Shown here: positions 24,371 to 34,152 of the stretch, in pieces
How positions within the stretch are numbered: position 1 is the first letter of the stretch
How the letters are laid out: the number at the start of each line of letters is the position of its first letter
Source: Planctomycetia bacterium
GTDB lineage: Bacteria > Planctomycetota > Planctomycetia > Pirellulales > Thermoguttaceae
Length of the DNA stretch: 49,781 bases
Reading direction: 5' to 3'
Assembly: GCA_030539035.1 (NCBI GenBank)
Contig: JAUNSU010000016.1
Location: 1 to 49,781, forward strand
Notes under the pieces: generated by a model
Database searches by the model: none
What the model was told of the DNA's origin: nothing
What the model saw: the letters and a program-made list of their open reading frames with translations, nothing else
Made by a program: the position numbers and the translations under genes

Positions 24371-26530
24371 ATGAAATGGACCTTGATTATTTTGATGGGA
24401 CTCGCTTTTCTCGGATCGGCGCAGATCAGTTCCGCGCAGGATTCCCGAACATTGATCGAACCGGGAAAAACGGATCTCGCCGCAAATAAAATCCGTTTGG
24501 AAAACCGGGGATGCGATTCCCGGGTGAATACGGTAAATGGGATCGCTTTTTATGCCGTTCAAACGAAAGATACATATGCTTGGCCCGGCATTACGTTTTA
24601 TGGAGAATGGAATCTCGATCCGTTTAAGGAAATCGCTGTTGATGTCGAAAATGCGGATAAGGACCGCACCTTGAATCTCTCTCTGCGGGCGGATGATATC
24701 AACACGAACAAAAGTCAATATTGGCTTACCAAGGGCGATACTCTCGCGCCGGGAGAGCGAAAAACGATCACGCTTCGATTCCCGAATAATGTCCCTGCTT
24801 ATGTTCGGAGCAAAGTGTTCGGAATGCGGGGATTGCCGGGCAATATTCAGGCCAATTACAATACGGGAAAGGCCAGCGACGGACAAAAAGGATTTCAGCG
24901 GAATCAATGCCGGGCGATCTATGTCTTTACTTCCAAAAAAGAGAAACCAATCCAGTTTAATATCTATAAGATCGAAGCGAAAGCAATTCCCGGACAGGGA
25001 GATCTCGACAAATGGATTCATCTTTCCGAATTGGAATTCTTTCCCATGGTCGATCGATTCGGTCAATTCAAACATTCCGATTGGCCCGGCAAGGTCCATT
25101 CGGAAAAAGATCTGAAGGAGAATATCGCAAAAGAGAAAGCGGATTGCGATGAACATCCCCGTCCGGTCCAATGGGATCAATACGGCGGCTGGAAAAATGG
25201 TCCGAAGCTCAACGCGACCGGACATTTTCGCGTCGAAAAGTATAATGGAAAGTGGTGGTTCGTCGATCCCGAAGGACATCTCTTCTGGTCCCATGGAACC
25301 GACTGTGTAAGGGAAAACAGTTCCACCGCGATTTCCGATCGGGAATATCTTTATGAGGATCTTCCTTCCGAAGATTCCCCATTTAAGGTCTTTTATGGAA
25401 AAGGACGGAATGCGGCGCATGGATATTATGCGAATCGATCTTTCAATACCTATGATCTTGGCGGCGCCAACCTGCTCCGAAAATACGGGAAAAACTGGAA
25501 AGAGATCTCTTGGAATATCGCGCACAAACGCCTTCAGTCCTGGGGAATGAATACGATCGCGAACTGGTCCGATCCGAATATTTACCGTTTGCGTAAAACA
25601 CCATTTACGATTAATGTGAACACCGGATCGCCCCGTATTGAAGGATCGAAAGGCTTTTGGGGAAAATTCCCCGATCCTTTTCATCCCGCGTTCCGGCAAG
25701 CGGTCGCCGATGGATTGAACAAAAATCACAAATCCGAACTTGATGATCCCTGGTGTCTTGGGATCTTCGTTAATAATGAACTCTCTTGGGGAAACGACGG
25801 AACTTCTCTGAGTGAAGGCGCTCTTCTTTCTCCAAAAGATCAGCCGGCAAAAATCGCGTTTGTAAAAGAACTCAAGGAAAAATACAAATCGATCGATGCC
25901 CTGAACGGCGCATGGTCGTCGAAGTATTCTTCCTGGGACGATCTGCAGATCAATACGGAGGAAGCGAAAGATCCCGAAAAGAAATCGAAAAGCAGAAAAG
26001 AGGATCTTGAAGCGTTCTATTCCCAAATTGCGAATCAGTATTTCAGGGTGATTCATGAAGAGATCAAAAAAGCGGCTCCGAATACTCTTGATCTTGGCTG
26101 CCGATTTGCCTGGTGCAATGATCGGGCCGTGATCGAATCCGCGAAATATGTCGATATCATCAGCTTTAATAAATACTTGTATTCCGTCGCCGATTTTAAA
26201 CTTCCGAACGAGATCGATATGCCTTGTATTATCGGAGAATTTCATTTCGGCGCTTTGGATCGGGGAATGTTCCACACAGGCCTGAAGGCGACTAAAGATC
26301 AAAATGATCGGGCGCAAAAGTACGATGATTATGTCCGCGGTGCTCTTACTCATCCTCTTTGGGTCGGAACACACTGGTTCAAATATCAGGATCAGCCGAT
26401 CACCGGCCGCGCGGACGGTGAAAATTATCAGATCGGCTTGATCGATATTTGCGATACTCCGTATCCGGAAACCATCGCGGTCCTTCGCGCCATCGGAAAA
26501 GAGATGTATGATCTGAGAATGGGGAAATAA
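24371..26530 (+). CDS. Secreted GH50-like (agarase/beta-galactosidase-type) glycoside hydrolase
   Basis: The product is 719 residues with a signal peptide (MKWTLIILMGLAFLGSAQISSA). An N-terminal beta-sandwich-like part (to about 210) precedes a clan GH-A barrel that begins near NGKWWFVDPEGHLFWSHGTD. The likely acid/base is Glu470 in FVNNELSWG and the likely nucleophile is Glu623 in IIGEFHFG; both stand at strand ends as in GH-A enzymes. GMNTIANWSD and WWFVDPEGH recall GH50 exo-beta-agarases and related beta-galactosidases. GH42-like or an undefined family is possible. AAGGAG lies about 9 bases upstream of the ATG. It follows the beta-helix/MBL fusion by 80 bases, so both are probably cotranscribed and act on one external glycan. 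Confidence 0.7.
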   Translation: MKWTLIILMGLAFLGSAQISSAQDSRTLIEPGKTDLAANKIRLENRGCDSRVNTVNGIAFYAVQTKDTYAWPGITFYGEWNLDPFKEIAVDVENADKDRTLNLSLRADDINTNKSQYWLTKGDTLAPGERKTITLRFPNNVPAYVRSKVFGMRGLPGNIQANYNTGKASDGQKGFQRNQCRAIYVFTSKKEKPIQFNIYKIEAKAIPGQGDLDKWIHLSELEFFPMVDRFGQFKHSDWPGKVHSEKDLKENIAKEKADCDEHPRPVQWDQYGGWKNGPKLNATGHFRVEKYNGKWWFVDPEGHLFWSHGTDCVRENSSTAISDREYLYEDLPSEDSPFKVFYGKGRNAAHGYYANRSFNTYDLGGANLLRKYGKNWKEISWNIAHKRLQSWGMNTIANWSDPNIYRLRKTPFTINVNTGSPRIEGSKGFWGKFPDPFHPAFRQAVADGLNKNHKSELDDPWCLGIFVNNELSWGNDGTSLSEGALLSPKDQPAKIAFVKELKEKYKSIDALNGAWSSKYSSWDDLQINTEEAKDPEKKSKSRKEDLEAFYSQIANQYFRVIHEEIKKAAPNTLDLGCRFAWCNDRAVIESAKYVDIISFNKYLYSVADFKLPNEIDMPCIIGEFHFGALDRGMFHTGLKATKDQNDRAQKYDDYVRGALTHPLWVGTHWFKYQDQPITGRADGENYQIGLIDICDTPYPETIAVLRAIGKEMYDLRMGK

Positions 26531-26532
26531 AG

Positions 26533-29499
26533 ATGCAAGCTCCGCAAATCATTAAAGATCTGGTTTATAAATTTAAACAAAATCTTGAACAATATAAATC
26601 GAATCAGTACAAAGAGACAGAGACCCGGGTCCATTTTCTCAATCCATTTTGGGAAGCACTTGGCTGGGATATCCAGAACAGGGCCGGGAAATCCTTGGAG
26701 GACTGTGATGTTGTTCATGAAGATTCAATAAAAACAGAGGCCCGTGATCAAGATTTGATTATGCGGGCTCCGGATTATGCGTTCCGTGTTGGCGGAATTC
26801 GCAAATTCTTTCTGGAAGCCAAAAGACCCCTTGTCAATATAAAGATGGGGACAACGCCCGCCTATCAGCTTCGCAGCTATGGGTGGTCCTGTAAGCTTTT
26901 TTTATCTGTTCTTTCCGATTTTGAGGAGTTTGCGGTCTATGATTGTCGATTTCAGCCATTTGCAACGGATAGCGCGTCGACGGCTCGAATCCAATACTTG
27001 CAATATACGGATTATGTTGATCATTGGGAGGAAATTGCCGATCTTTTTCATCGTGATCGTGTTTGGAACGGCAGTATTGAGCAATTTGCAGAATCGAAAA
27101 ATTCGAAAAAAGGAACTTCGGAAGTTGATGCTGTTTTTTTGAAAGAGATCGAACAATGGCGGGAAATACTGGCAAAGGATCTTGCAAAAAATAATCCGGA
27201 ACTTTCTGTCCAAGATCTCAATTATGCGGTTCAGATTACGATCGATCGTATTTTGTTTTTGCGAATGGCGGAAAGCCGGGGGATCGAACCGGAAGATCAG
27301 TTGAAGAACTTGATCGACAGTGCGAATATTTATCAAAATCTGTGCAGAATCTACCACCGGGCTGATGAAAAATATAATTCCGGGTTTTTCCATTTTGAAA
27401 GCGAAGAAGACCAGCCGGAAAAACCGGATACATTAACGCTGGGGTTGTCCTTTTCGAATAAGTCGTTTCATGATATTTTTAAGCGGCTCTATTTTCCTTT
27501 ATCTCCTTATCGCTTTGACGTGCTTCCTGTTGAAATTTTAGGAAATGTTTATGAGCAATTTTTGGGGAAGGTGATTCGGTTGACTCCGACACGGCAGGTA
27601 AAAGTCGAAGAAAAACCGGAAGTACGCAAGGCGGGCGGTGTTTACTACACGCCCGGATACATCGTGGATTCTGTTGTGGAAAACACGGTCGGAAGATTGT
27701 GCGATGGTAAAACCCCCGCCGAGGTTGCCAAACTCAAAATTATCGATCCTGCCTGCGGAAGCGGATCTTTTTTGCTGGGGGCTTATCAGTATCTGAAAAA
27801 ATGGCATTTAAACTATTATATTGATCTTTATAAAAGAACGGGAAAAATTCCGAAAGTTCCGAAAAATCATGATGAGGAAGATCATATTGATTTGCAATAT
27901 CGGCGAAAGAAAAGAAAAAAATCCGAAAGGTCTCCGTATGTGATTATTGAAATATCAAAAAACAACTGGATTCTTTCGCAGGCGGAAAAACGTCGAATTC
28001 TGCTCAACAATATTTTTGGGGTCGATATTGATGCGCAGGCGGTTGAGGTAACAAAACTGTCCCTGTCGCTTGCCGTTCTGGAAGGAGCTCATCTTGAGTC
28101 CCTTGATTGTGAACGCCGCCTCTTTTATGAACGGGCCCTTCCAAATCTTGCTTTGAATATTCGCTGCGGAAATTCGTTGGTCGCCCCCGACTTTTATCAA
28201 AAAAATCCCATTCTTTTTGCTGATTTCGATGAACAGTTGCGAATCAATGCTTTTGATTGGACCGATAGAGATCTCGGCTTTGGAAAAATTATGGATCAAG
28301 GCGGCTTTGACGCGGTTATCGGAAATCCGCCCTGGGGACAGAAAGAATGTAAATTCAGTACTGAAGAAAAACGGTATTTTGAAATTCATTATCCAACCGC
28401 TTCTGTCGGAATTCTTGATTTCTTTCGTTTGTTTGTTGAAAAATCCATTTCCCTTTTGAATTCAACTGGCGTTTGGGGACAGGTCTTACCGGACATCGTT
28501 CTGCTTAAAGATTATGAATCGACTCGATCTTATATCTTGAATCATATCCATTTACAGAACATCAATCATTGGGGAACTGCTTTTGCGAAAGTGAATATGG
28601 ATGCTTGTACTCTCATCGGAACAAAAAGCAAATTCAGAAAAAGAATACGTATTTCAGTTTTTCAAAATGGTAATAAGGTTGTAAATAATGAATTATCACA
28701 AAGCGTATTTGCACAATTGCCGGACTGTAAATTTAATCTGTTTTTGACGAATGAATCCTGGAAACTGATCTCAAAATTAAACGGCCTTCAAAAATTCTCC
28801 GAATTCTTTCAAACACATGAAGGAATCCATTCCGGTAATGTGAGGAGCAAGCTCTTTGTGGACAGTCCATTAAATGAAAACTGCAAAAAACTGATATTTG
28901 GCCGTGATGAAGTCAAAAGATATTTTTTGAATTGGAAAGGGAAATGGGTCCATTATTCAAAGAGCTATTTTAAAAAAAATGATTATGCGGGGCTTGGAAA
29001 ACCGGAGTATTTTGAGACCCCCAAGTTAATCATTCGCAGAACAGGTGATTATATTTTAGCCTGTCTGGATGAGGAAAAATACTATTTCAGCAATAATTTA
29101 TTTGTTTGTATTCCGAACGATTCGAAAGTCAATTTGCTGTTTTATCTTGGAATACTCAATTCCCGATTATTGTCCTGGTATTATCGAACAATGCAGCCCC
29201 GAGTTGGAAGAGCCTTTGCGGAAATCAAAATCAATTTAATAAACGACTTGCCTGTTCCCAATATGGACCTTCATAATCCGAAATGCTCAAAGTGCCGAGA
29301 TGAACTGATTGAAAGTGTTGAGAGAATTCTGTTTTTGAACAGAAAACTGAATGTGATTTCAAACGGCGGATCCGCTCTGCAGAATCGTATTGTTCTGGAA
29401 CGGCAGATTACAGCACTTGATCATCATATTGACGATCTGGTTTATGATCTGTACGATTTATCGGAAGAAGAACGAAAAATGGTCAACAGCTCCTCGTGA
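26533..29499 (+). CDS. Type IIG restriction-modification enzyme (nuclease plus N6-adenine methyltransferase in one chain)
   Basis: The product is 988 residues. The N-terminal nuclease shows Pro80-Asp81 and Glu95-Ala-Lys97 (PDYAF ... FLEAKRP), a PD-(D/E)xK site. A helical linker follows. The gamma-class methyltransferase has motif I DPACGSGSFLLGAY (from Asp405), the NIFGVDIDAQAVEV segment and motif IV NPPW at 598-601. The C-terminal third, with SPLNENCKKLIFGRDEVKRY, SYFKKND and LGILNSRLLSWYYR, resembles the TaqI-type target-recognition domain. Such enzymes cut and methylate without a separate subunit. The start lies 2 bases after the glycosidase stop with no clear ribosome site, so translation probably reinitiates. 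The gene is richer in A+T and has far fewer GATC sites than its neighbours, which points to recent acquisition. Its target sequence cannot be read. Confidence 0.9.
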   Translation: MQAPQIIKDLVYKFKQNLEQYKSNQYKETETRVHFLNPFWEALGWDIQNRAGKSLEDCDVVHEDSIKTEARDQDLIMRAPDYAFRVGGIRKFFLEAKRPLVNIKMGTTPAYQLRSYGWSCKLFLSVLSDFEEFAVYDCRFQPFATDSASTARIQYLQYTDYVDHWEEIADLFHRDRVWNGSIEQFAESKNSKKGTSEVDAVFLKEIEQWREILAKDLAKNNPELSVQDLNYAVQITIDRILFLRMAESRGIEPEDQLKNLIDSANIYQNLCRIYHRADEKYNSGFFHFESEEDQPEKPDTLTLGLSFSNKSFHDIFKRLYFPLSPYRFDVLPVEILGNVYEQFLGKVIRLTPTRQVKVEEKPEVRKAGGVYYTPGYIVDSVVENTVGRLCDGKTPAEVAKLKIIDPACGSGSFLLGAYQYLKKWHLNYYIDLYKRTGKIPKVPKNHDEEDHIDLQYRRKKRKKSERSPYVIIEISKNNWILSQAEKRRILLNNIFGVDIDAQAVEVTKLSLSLAVLEGAHLESLDCERRLFYERALPNLALNIRCGNSLVAPDFYQKNPILFADFDEQLRINAFDWTDRDLGFGKIMDQGGFDAVIGNPPWGQKECKFSTEEKRYFEIHYPTASVGILDFFRLFVEKSISLLNSTGVWGQVLPDIVLLKDYESTRSYILNHIHLQNINHWGTAFAKVNMDACTLIGTKSKFRKRIRISVFQNGNKVVNNELSQSVFAQLPDCKFNLFLTNESWKLISKLNGLQKFSEFFQTHEGIHSGNVRSKLFVDSPLNENCKKLIFGRDEVKRYFLNWKGKWVHYSKSYFKKNDYAGLGKPEYFETPKLIIRRTGDYILACLDEEKYYFSNNLFVCIPNDSKVNLLFYLGILNSRLLSWYYRTMQPRVGRAFAEIKINLINDLPVPNMDLHNPKCSKCRDELIESVERILFLNRKLNVISNGGSALQNRIVLERQITALDHHIDDLVYDLYDLSEEERKMVNSSS

Positions 29500-29528
29500 A
29501 AAGTATTGGTGAAAAGTATGATCGAGTC

Positions 29529-29555
29529 AAAAAGGCGAGGGGACTCGCCTTTTTG
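29529..29555 (+). terminator. Rho-independent terminator after the Type IIG gene
   Basis: AAAAAGGCGAG (29529-29539) pairs with CTCGCCTTTTT (29544-29554) around a GGGA loop. It ends the plus-strand unit that starts at the promoter near 20500. Confidence 0.85.
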
Positions 29556-29596
29556 CTTATCCGATCATGATTCGGATCTTTTCTCATTGGATCAGA

Positions 29597-30736
29597 TTAC
29601 TTTTCGGATCGATCTTCCGCGCAATAGGCGAGAACGATCAGAACATATCCGGTGATCAGACCGGGATCGTTTTCCATCCACATGCGATTGTCGTTGACCC
29701 AGGATCCGTCTTTATTTTGAGCTGTTTTCAATAAATCGATCAATTCTCCTTTCCAATAATGATCGTTGCCGTCTTTATCGGTAAAAAGATTCTTTTTAAG
29801 AACATTCAGGGTTTTCGACATTGTGTGATAGTAATAGTAAAGGCCTCTTTTTCCCAGTCCGGGATTTTCGGTAAGGGTGTAATGATCGCGGATCCATCCG
29901 GAAGCGGCTTTTACCCGGGGATCCTTTTCATCGAGTCCCGCGTAAATCAGGCTTTTCAAACCGGCGTAGGTAATACTGCCGTAAGACCTCAGTCCCCCTT
30001 CGACCCGTCCGGCGGGGCTTTCCCCTTCTCCCGCGCAAGTATAGATAAATCCGCCGTCTGTATTTTTCTCTTCCGGGGAAGAGAGATCGGCTTCCGTTTT
30101 CAAATTTTGACATCGGGAAACAAAAACGAGCGCACGCTTGATCGCTTCATCATCCGGACCGGCCCCAAGCTCATGCAGGGTTTCCATAAAGAATTGGGTA
30201 TTGGACAAATCGGGACGGGACTTGCCGCCGTATCCCAATCCGCCGTAATAGACATTTTCCTGATCCGTTCCGTTTTCTTCTCCATATTGCTGGGATCGGA
30301 TATAGGCTTCTCCTTTTTTGATGTATTCATCCAGATTTTTTCTTCCCAATTTACGGGCGAGATTTAAACAGGAAACGGCAAGACACGATTCATAAATGGC
30401 AATTCTCCCACCCGGCGAATAGATCCCGCCGTCCTCGTGAACGTTCTTTAAAAGATAATCAATTCCCTTGGCAACCGCCGGATCATCCGGAGAGATCCCG
30501 GACTCCATTAAACCGATCAGGGCAATAATACTGATCCCGATTCCCGCGCGGGGAGTGGAAGAGAAGCCTCCGTTTTCTCCCTGAAGGAATCGAAGATATT
30601 CAACCCCTTTCGCGATCATTTCTTTGCGCTGATCTTCCCATTTGTTTTTTTGTGTTGCATCGGGCTCCGCGGCGAAAAGGGATCCTCCGATCATCAGGAA
30701 CATTCCTGCAATTATTATTGACGACAGATATTTCAT
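29597..30736 (-). CDS. Secreted prenyltransferase/squalene-cyclase-like alpha/alpha-barrel protein
   Basis: The product is 379 residues from ATG at 30736, where a signal peptide begins (MKYLSSIIIAGMFLMIGGSLFAA). The longer in-frame start at 30832 adds only a basic stretch and is rejected. The mature part is a series of helix pairs with squalene-oxidase/prenyltransferase-type repeats (GVEYLRFLQGENGGFSS, GIDYLLKNVHEDGGIYSPGG, LLKTAQNKDGSW). No DxDD cyclase motif is seen, so terpene cyclisation is not supported. Proteins of this kind are common in Planctomycetota and are exported; their role is unknown. It lies 99 bases downstream of the second DUF1559 gene of the tandem pair. Confidence 0.8.
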   Translation of the reverse strand: MKYLSSIIIAGMFLMIGGSLFAAEPDATQKNKWEDQRKEMIAKGVEYLRFLQGENGGFSSTPRAGIGISIIALIGLMESGISPDDPAVAKGIDYLLKNVHEDGGIYSPGGRIAIYESCLAVSCLNLARKLGRKNLDEYIKKGEAYIRSQQYGEENGTDQENVYYGGLGYGGKSRPDLSNTQFFMETLHELGAGPDDEAIKRALVFVSRCQNLKTEADLSSPEEKNTDGGFIYTCAGEGESPAGRVEGGLRSYGSITYAGLKSLIYAGLDEKDPRVKAASGWIRDHYTLTENPGLGKRGLYYYYHTMSKTLNVLKKNLFTDKDGNDHYWKGELIDLLKTAQNKDGSWVNDNRMWMENDPGLITGYVLIVLAYCAEDRSEK

Positions 30737-30835
30737 TTTATTTCTCTTTCTTTTTGATCTAAAGATCGACCGCTTTCTTCCTTTTCTGAAGATCCGAAAG
30801 AAAACGGCCTTTCTTTTTGGTTTATGGTTCAAAGT

Positions 30836-31846
30836 TTACAGTTCGTTTGCGATTGATTCATTGCCGGCGGCGCTTGCAATGGCGCGCCAAACATCCAGCG
30901 CGATTGTATCGCTGATCGTTCGAACACTTCCATCGGCCATCGACGCATTAACACAGGCCGGATGTTCGGAAGCGGCTCCCCAATAGATCAGTTCTTTACC
31001 GCGAAGCCAAATAGCCGGCTGTTCCGCGTTGGGCAGTTTCCAGCATCCAAAGCCGGTCGACATTACGCGTCCTGTGATCCAGGGGAAACCTCTCTGCGAT
31101 AATGTCGCAAGGGGCTTCTCTGATTCCAAATCCGCTTCTTTATATACGGAAACATCGCCGGCCCCCAGTGAGTTCATTCGCTTCCAGTCTTTTCCTTCCG
31201 GGGTCTCCGGGATATTTTCGAAGCCGAGAAGGCTTTCCGAAAGGGCAAGCGTATTGCTCGTTCCGTCCAGAATGTTCGCGAAGGAGGTTTGGACAAATCC
31301 GAAGATCCCATCGTTCTTTTTCCCGTCCAGATAAAAACCGTCGCCGGTTCCCGATCCAAGGCAAAAAACGTAGTTGGTTCCCGCCGTTGTGTTTACCGTC
31401 GGATAGGTGATTGTTTTTAACCGGTTTTGTGATTCACTTGGACAGTTCAGAATAGGACAAGGGAATGCGAGCCGATCGTCGATCAGGGAATTGATCGCCG
31501 ATTTGGTCGCGTAAACTTTCCATGTATAGGATCCAAAATCGATCCCGTTCATGAATTGCCCCTGTTCGATATGGGACAGGATTCGCGCATGAATCGAATA
31601 TTCCGTGTTGAACGATCCATGCGTGCTGTCCGATCCCCAGGAAGTAAACATTGGGAATCCGTTAAAAGTATCATGATAGTTGTGCAGAGCGAGTACCCAC
31701 TGCTTCATATTGTTGGTGCACTGCATTCTGCGCGCTGATTCCCGCGCCGCCTGAACGGCGGGAAGAAGCAGCCCGATTAATATCCCGATGATCGCGATTA
31801 CAACAAGTAATTCGACCAGGGTAAATCCTTTATTCAAATTTTTCAT
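30836..31846 (-). CDS. DUF1559 prepilin-like secreted protein (second of a tandem pair)
   Basis: The product is 336 residues from ATG at 31846. The leader MKNLNKG is cut before [20 protein letters not shown], the standard type IV-prepilin site with Gly at -1. The conserved AVQAARESARRMQCTNNMKQW follows, and the C terminus has H-X9-DG (His in SEHPACV, then ADGSVRTISDTI). An in-frame GTG at 31885 overlaps the upstream stop but would put 13 extra residues before the leader, so it is rejected. The gene lies 35 bases after the other DUF1559 gene. The two share the fold but differ in the middle, consistent with an old duplication. Confidence 0.92.
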   Translation of the reverse strand: MKNLNKGFTLVELLVVIAIIGILIGLLLPAVQAARESARRMQCTNNMKQWVLALHNYHDTFNGFPMFTSWGSDSTHGSFNTEYSIHARILSHIEQGQFMNGIDFGSYTWKVYATKSAINSLIDDRLAFPCPILNCPSESQNRLKTITYPTVNTTAGTNYVFCLGSGTGDGFYLDGKKNDGIFGFVQTSFANILDGTSNTLALSESLLGFENIPETPEGKDWKRMNSLGAGDVSVYKEADLESEKPLATLSQRGFPWITGRVMSTGFGCWKLPNAEQPAIWLRGKELIYWGAASEHPACVNASMADGSVRTISDTIALDVWRAIASAAGNESIANEL

Positions 31847-31881
31847 CTTTCTTAAATGATCTCCATAAAATAAGAAGAAGA

Positions 31882-32871
31882 TCACGGAATCTGCGCGATT
31901 TCATTTCCTGCGCGGCTGGAAAAAGCGCGCAGAAGATACATATCCGTTGTATCGGATATCAATCGCACGGATCCATCGCAAAAGGCAAATTGAGCTCCGC
32001 CGGAATGTTCGCTCGAAAAAGATCCGGAACTGTAAAACTGCTTATGGAGCGCGTGCTCCGCATTCGACAGATCGCGAATGATGTTTACTGTCCACTGGAC
32101 ATTTTTCGAACTCACATAAACGATCGCACCATTATAAGGATTGGCGTAAGCGCCGCGCACCCAGGCAAAATAGCCTTCGTAATCATTATGGGAGATCTCT
32201 CCCAATCCGAAAGTGTTCGACGTTCCGTCGGTGATCGCGCGCATTCCGATTTTGCTGTCTTCAAAGAAGATCCCGTTATTTGCGTTTGGACCTCCTCCGT
32301 AAGCTCCTCCATTTTCCGCAGCGGTTCGTTTAAGAGAGTATTTCGTATCTGATGCGCCGCCTTCGGCAACGGCCCCTGATATTCCGTAGTAATGGGCCGT
32401 ATAGCAGTCGATTTCCTGATTATAAACCTTCATGCTGGAATAAAATGCGGAAGAGGAAGGACAGAGAAAGGTCGGTATTTTACTCTTGGCAATGGTCTCA
32501 TTTCCCTGATAATCGCCGGTTCCTTCGTCTTCTTCGTAAGGATTGGCGAAATCGATATTTCCATGGAGATTGACTTGCTCCATAAAGGGAAGAACGCGGA
32601 CCAGAATTCCCAGTCCTTGGCTTTTGTCGTTTTTGTACTTCAACCAAGCTTCCGGCGGAAAGACGCCGCAAGCATCATGATATCCGTGGAATCCGAGCAT
32701 GATCTGCTTGAGATTATTCGAGCATTGCATCCGTCGGGCCGCCTCGCGCGCCGCTTGAACGGCGGGAAGAAGAAGTCCGATCAGAATTCCAATGATCGCG
32801 ATCACAACAAGAAGCTCCACAAGAGTAAATCCTGAAAAACGATTGTTTTTTCCGATTTTTGTTTTTCTCAT
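31882..32871 (-). CDS. DUF1559 prepilin-like secreted protein (first of a tandem pair)
   Basis: The product is 329 residues from ATG at 32871, with AAGGAC about 7 bases upstream. The leader [14 protein letters not shown] precedes [14 protein letters not shown] with Gly at -1. [22 protein letters not shown] and the C-terminal H-X9-DG ([19 protein letters not shown]) are present. A longer in-frame start at 32970 is rejected because it would place more than 45 residues before the cleavage site. It begins a minus-strand run with the second DUF1559 gene and the prenyltransferase-like gene. Confidence 0.92.
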   Translation of the reverse strand: MRKTKIGKNNRFSGFTLVELLVVIAIIGILIGLLLPAVQAAREAARRMQCSNNLKQIMLGFHGYHDACGVFPPEAWLKYKNDKSQGLGILVRVLPFMEQVNLHGNIDFANPYEEDEGTGDYQGNETIAKSKIPTFLCPSSSAFYSSMKVYNQEIDCYTAHYYGISGAVAEGGASDTKYSLKRTAAENGGAYGGGPNANNGIFFEDSKIGMRAITDGTSNTFGLGEISHNDYEGYFAWVRGAYANPYNGAIVYVSSKNVQWTVNIIRDLSNAEHALHKQFYSSGSFSSEHSGGAQFAFCDGSVRLISDTTDMYLLRAFSSRAGNEIAQIP

Positions 32872-33130
32872 TTTATTGTCCTTTTGGGGAATCAGTCTGT
32901 CGGGAAATTTTGTTTCCATTTCAGAATCTTTTTTGTTTTCGATGAAAAGATCCCGCAGGAATATTAACATGGAAATGAATTCCTCCGCTTTTCAAAGCAT
33001 TTTTTTACAGGAATTTTATAAATCTTTCAATACGGTCTGTTTTTACGCCTGAACGCGGAAAAATCCGATTCCGGAAAATGCGGAAATTCGCAGGTAAAAA
33101 CGAAATACACTCACAAAAAAGAACGGCGAT

Positions 33131-33964
33131 TCATCGCAGAAGAACGGTCGTTTTCGTCGCTTCCAGAGGGGCGGCGGGCAAAAGAAAAAGGCGTTCCCAA
33201 TAGGAACAGACAGAAAAAATCGGAACGGTCTTTCGGCCGAAATCCGAAAAGATCTTTTTTTGCAGATCATTCAGAAAAAGGATCCAATACAAAACCGGAT
33301 CATTAAACGAACTGAACAGGTGAAATCGGGGAGAACAGATCCCCAGAGAACAGAAGAGGAAAAAGAAGGAGCTGCCCAGGCAGATCGGACTTACCGATTT
33401 TAATAAACGAATTTCCGGAGGAAAGTCGAGAATTATTTCTTCTTTTGAACAAAAACGAATACGGTTCAACGGGTTTTTGGCAAAGGAACCGCTCAATCCT
33501 CCCTGTTCCATAAAGAGCGGCGGCGCGTTGAGGGGAATCAAAATGGGAAGCAAGTCCCTTTCCGCGAGATCCTGTTCGGAAAAATTGTTCAAAAAGTCCC
33601 GAACGGAATTCAGGTCCGAAGAGGTTTTTTCTTCAAGATCGTTCAGAACGGAGAGAATAGAGTCGTTTGTCGATTTTTTTGCAGGAAAACCGGCGAGAAG
33701 CTGCAGTTCCATCGCGTTCATTATTTCTTTTGTCCAATAAGCAGAATCAAGTCCGGCGCGATTTCTTTCTGAAAGCAGACAGCGATCATAATCGGAGGAT
33801 CCAACAGGATAAACGCGGATCGACTTATTTTCATTTGGGATCTTGAGCCGGGATTCCGGAACTTGCAAACAGAGAAAAACGGTCAATAAACAACCGGCGA
33901 GGCCCGTCAAGAGTGCGGCGGTGAAGAAAAAGGGAATTCGGTAGTTCTTTATAAATTTTCTCAT
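33131..33964 (-). CDS. Membrane protein of unknown function
   Basis: The product is 277 residues. One hydrophobic helix lies near the N terminus (FFFTAALLTGLAGCLLTVFLCL, about 12-33) and another at about 195-212 (ICLGSSFFFLFCSLGICS). Between them is a soluble helical segment (NDLEEKTSSDLNSVRDFLNNFSEQD). No known family is recognised. The ribosome site is weak. The frame is long for chance and has normal GATC density, so I keep it as a gene with caution. The C-terminal 60 residues are rich in Phe, Leu and Ser. Confidence 0.5.
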   Translation of the reverse strand: MRKFIKNYRIPFFFTAALLTGLAGCLLTVFLCLQVPESRLKIPNENKSIRVYPVGSSDYDRCLLSERNRAGLDSAYWTKEIMNAMELQLLAGFPAKKSTNDSILSVLNDLEEKTSSDLNSVRDFLNNFSEQDLAERDLLPILIPLNAPPLFMEQGGLSGSFAKNPLNRIRFCSKEEIILDFPPEIRLLKSVSPICLGSSFFFLFCSLGICSPRFHLFSSFNDPVLYWILFLNDLQKKIFSDFGRKTVPIFSVCSYWERLFLLPAAPLEATKTTVLLR

Positions 33965-34152
33965 AATATCATTTTCCGAATTTCATCCAAAAAAACAAGG
34001 GGGGGAGAAAACATTCCCGGGGGTCTCGGAAAAATTTACCCAATCCTTTTTCTCTTTGCTCTTTGTTCTATTTTAACATCGAACCAAGTCTTCACCGGAA
34101 AGACTTCAAACAAGATAAATTTTCAATTACTTTGATCAAGGAAAGGAAAAAG

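Noticed and set aside
24236-26374. A 712-codon open frame antisense to the GH50-like gene
   Set aside because: The sense strand has a signal peptide, glycosidase active-site motifs and a ribosome site. The antisense translation is rich in Arg, Ile and Phe with no recognisable domain, as expected opposite a gene with this codon bias.
29597-30736. Squalene-hopene cyclase
   Set aside because: The protein is about half the usual length, has a signal peptide and lacks a DxDD catalytic motif; only the alpha/alpha-barrel repeat is shared.
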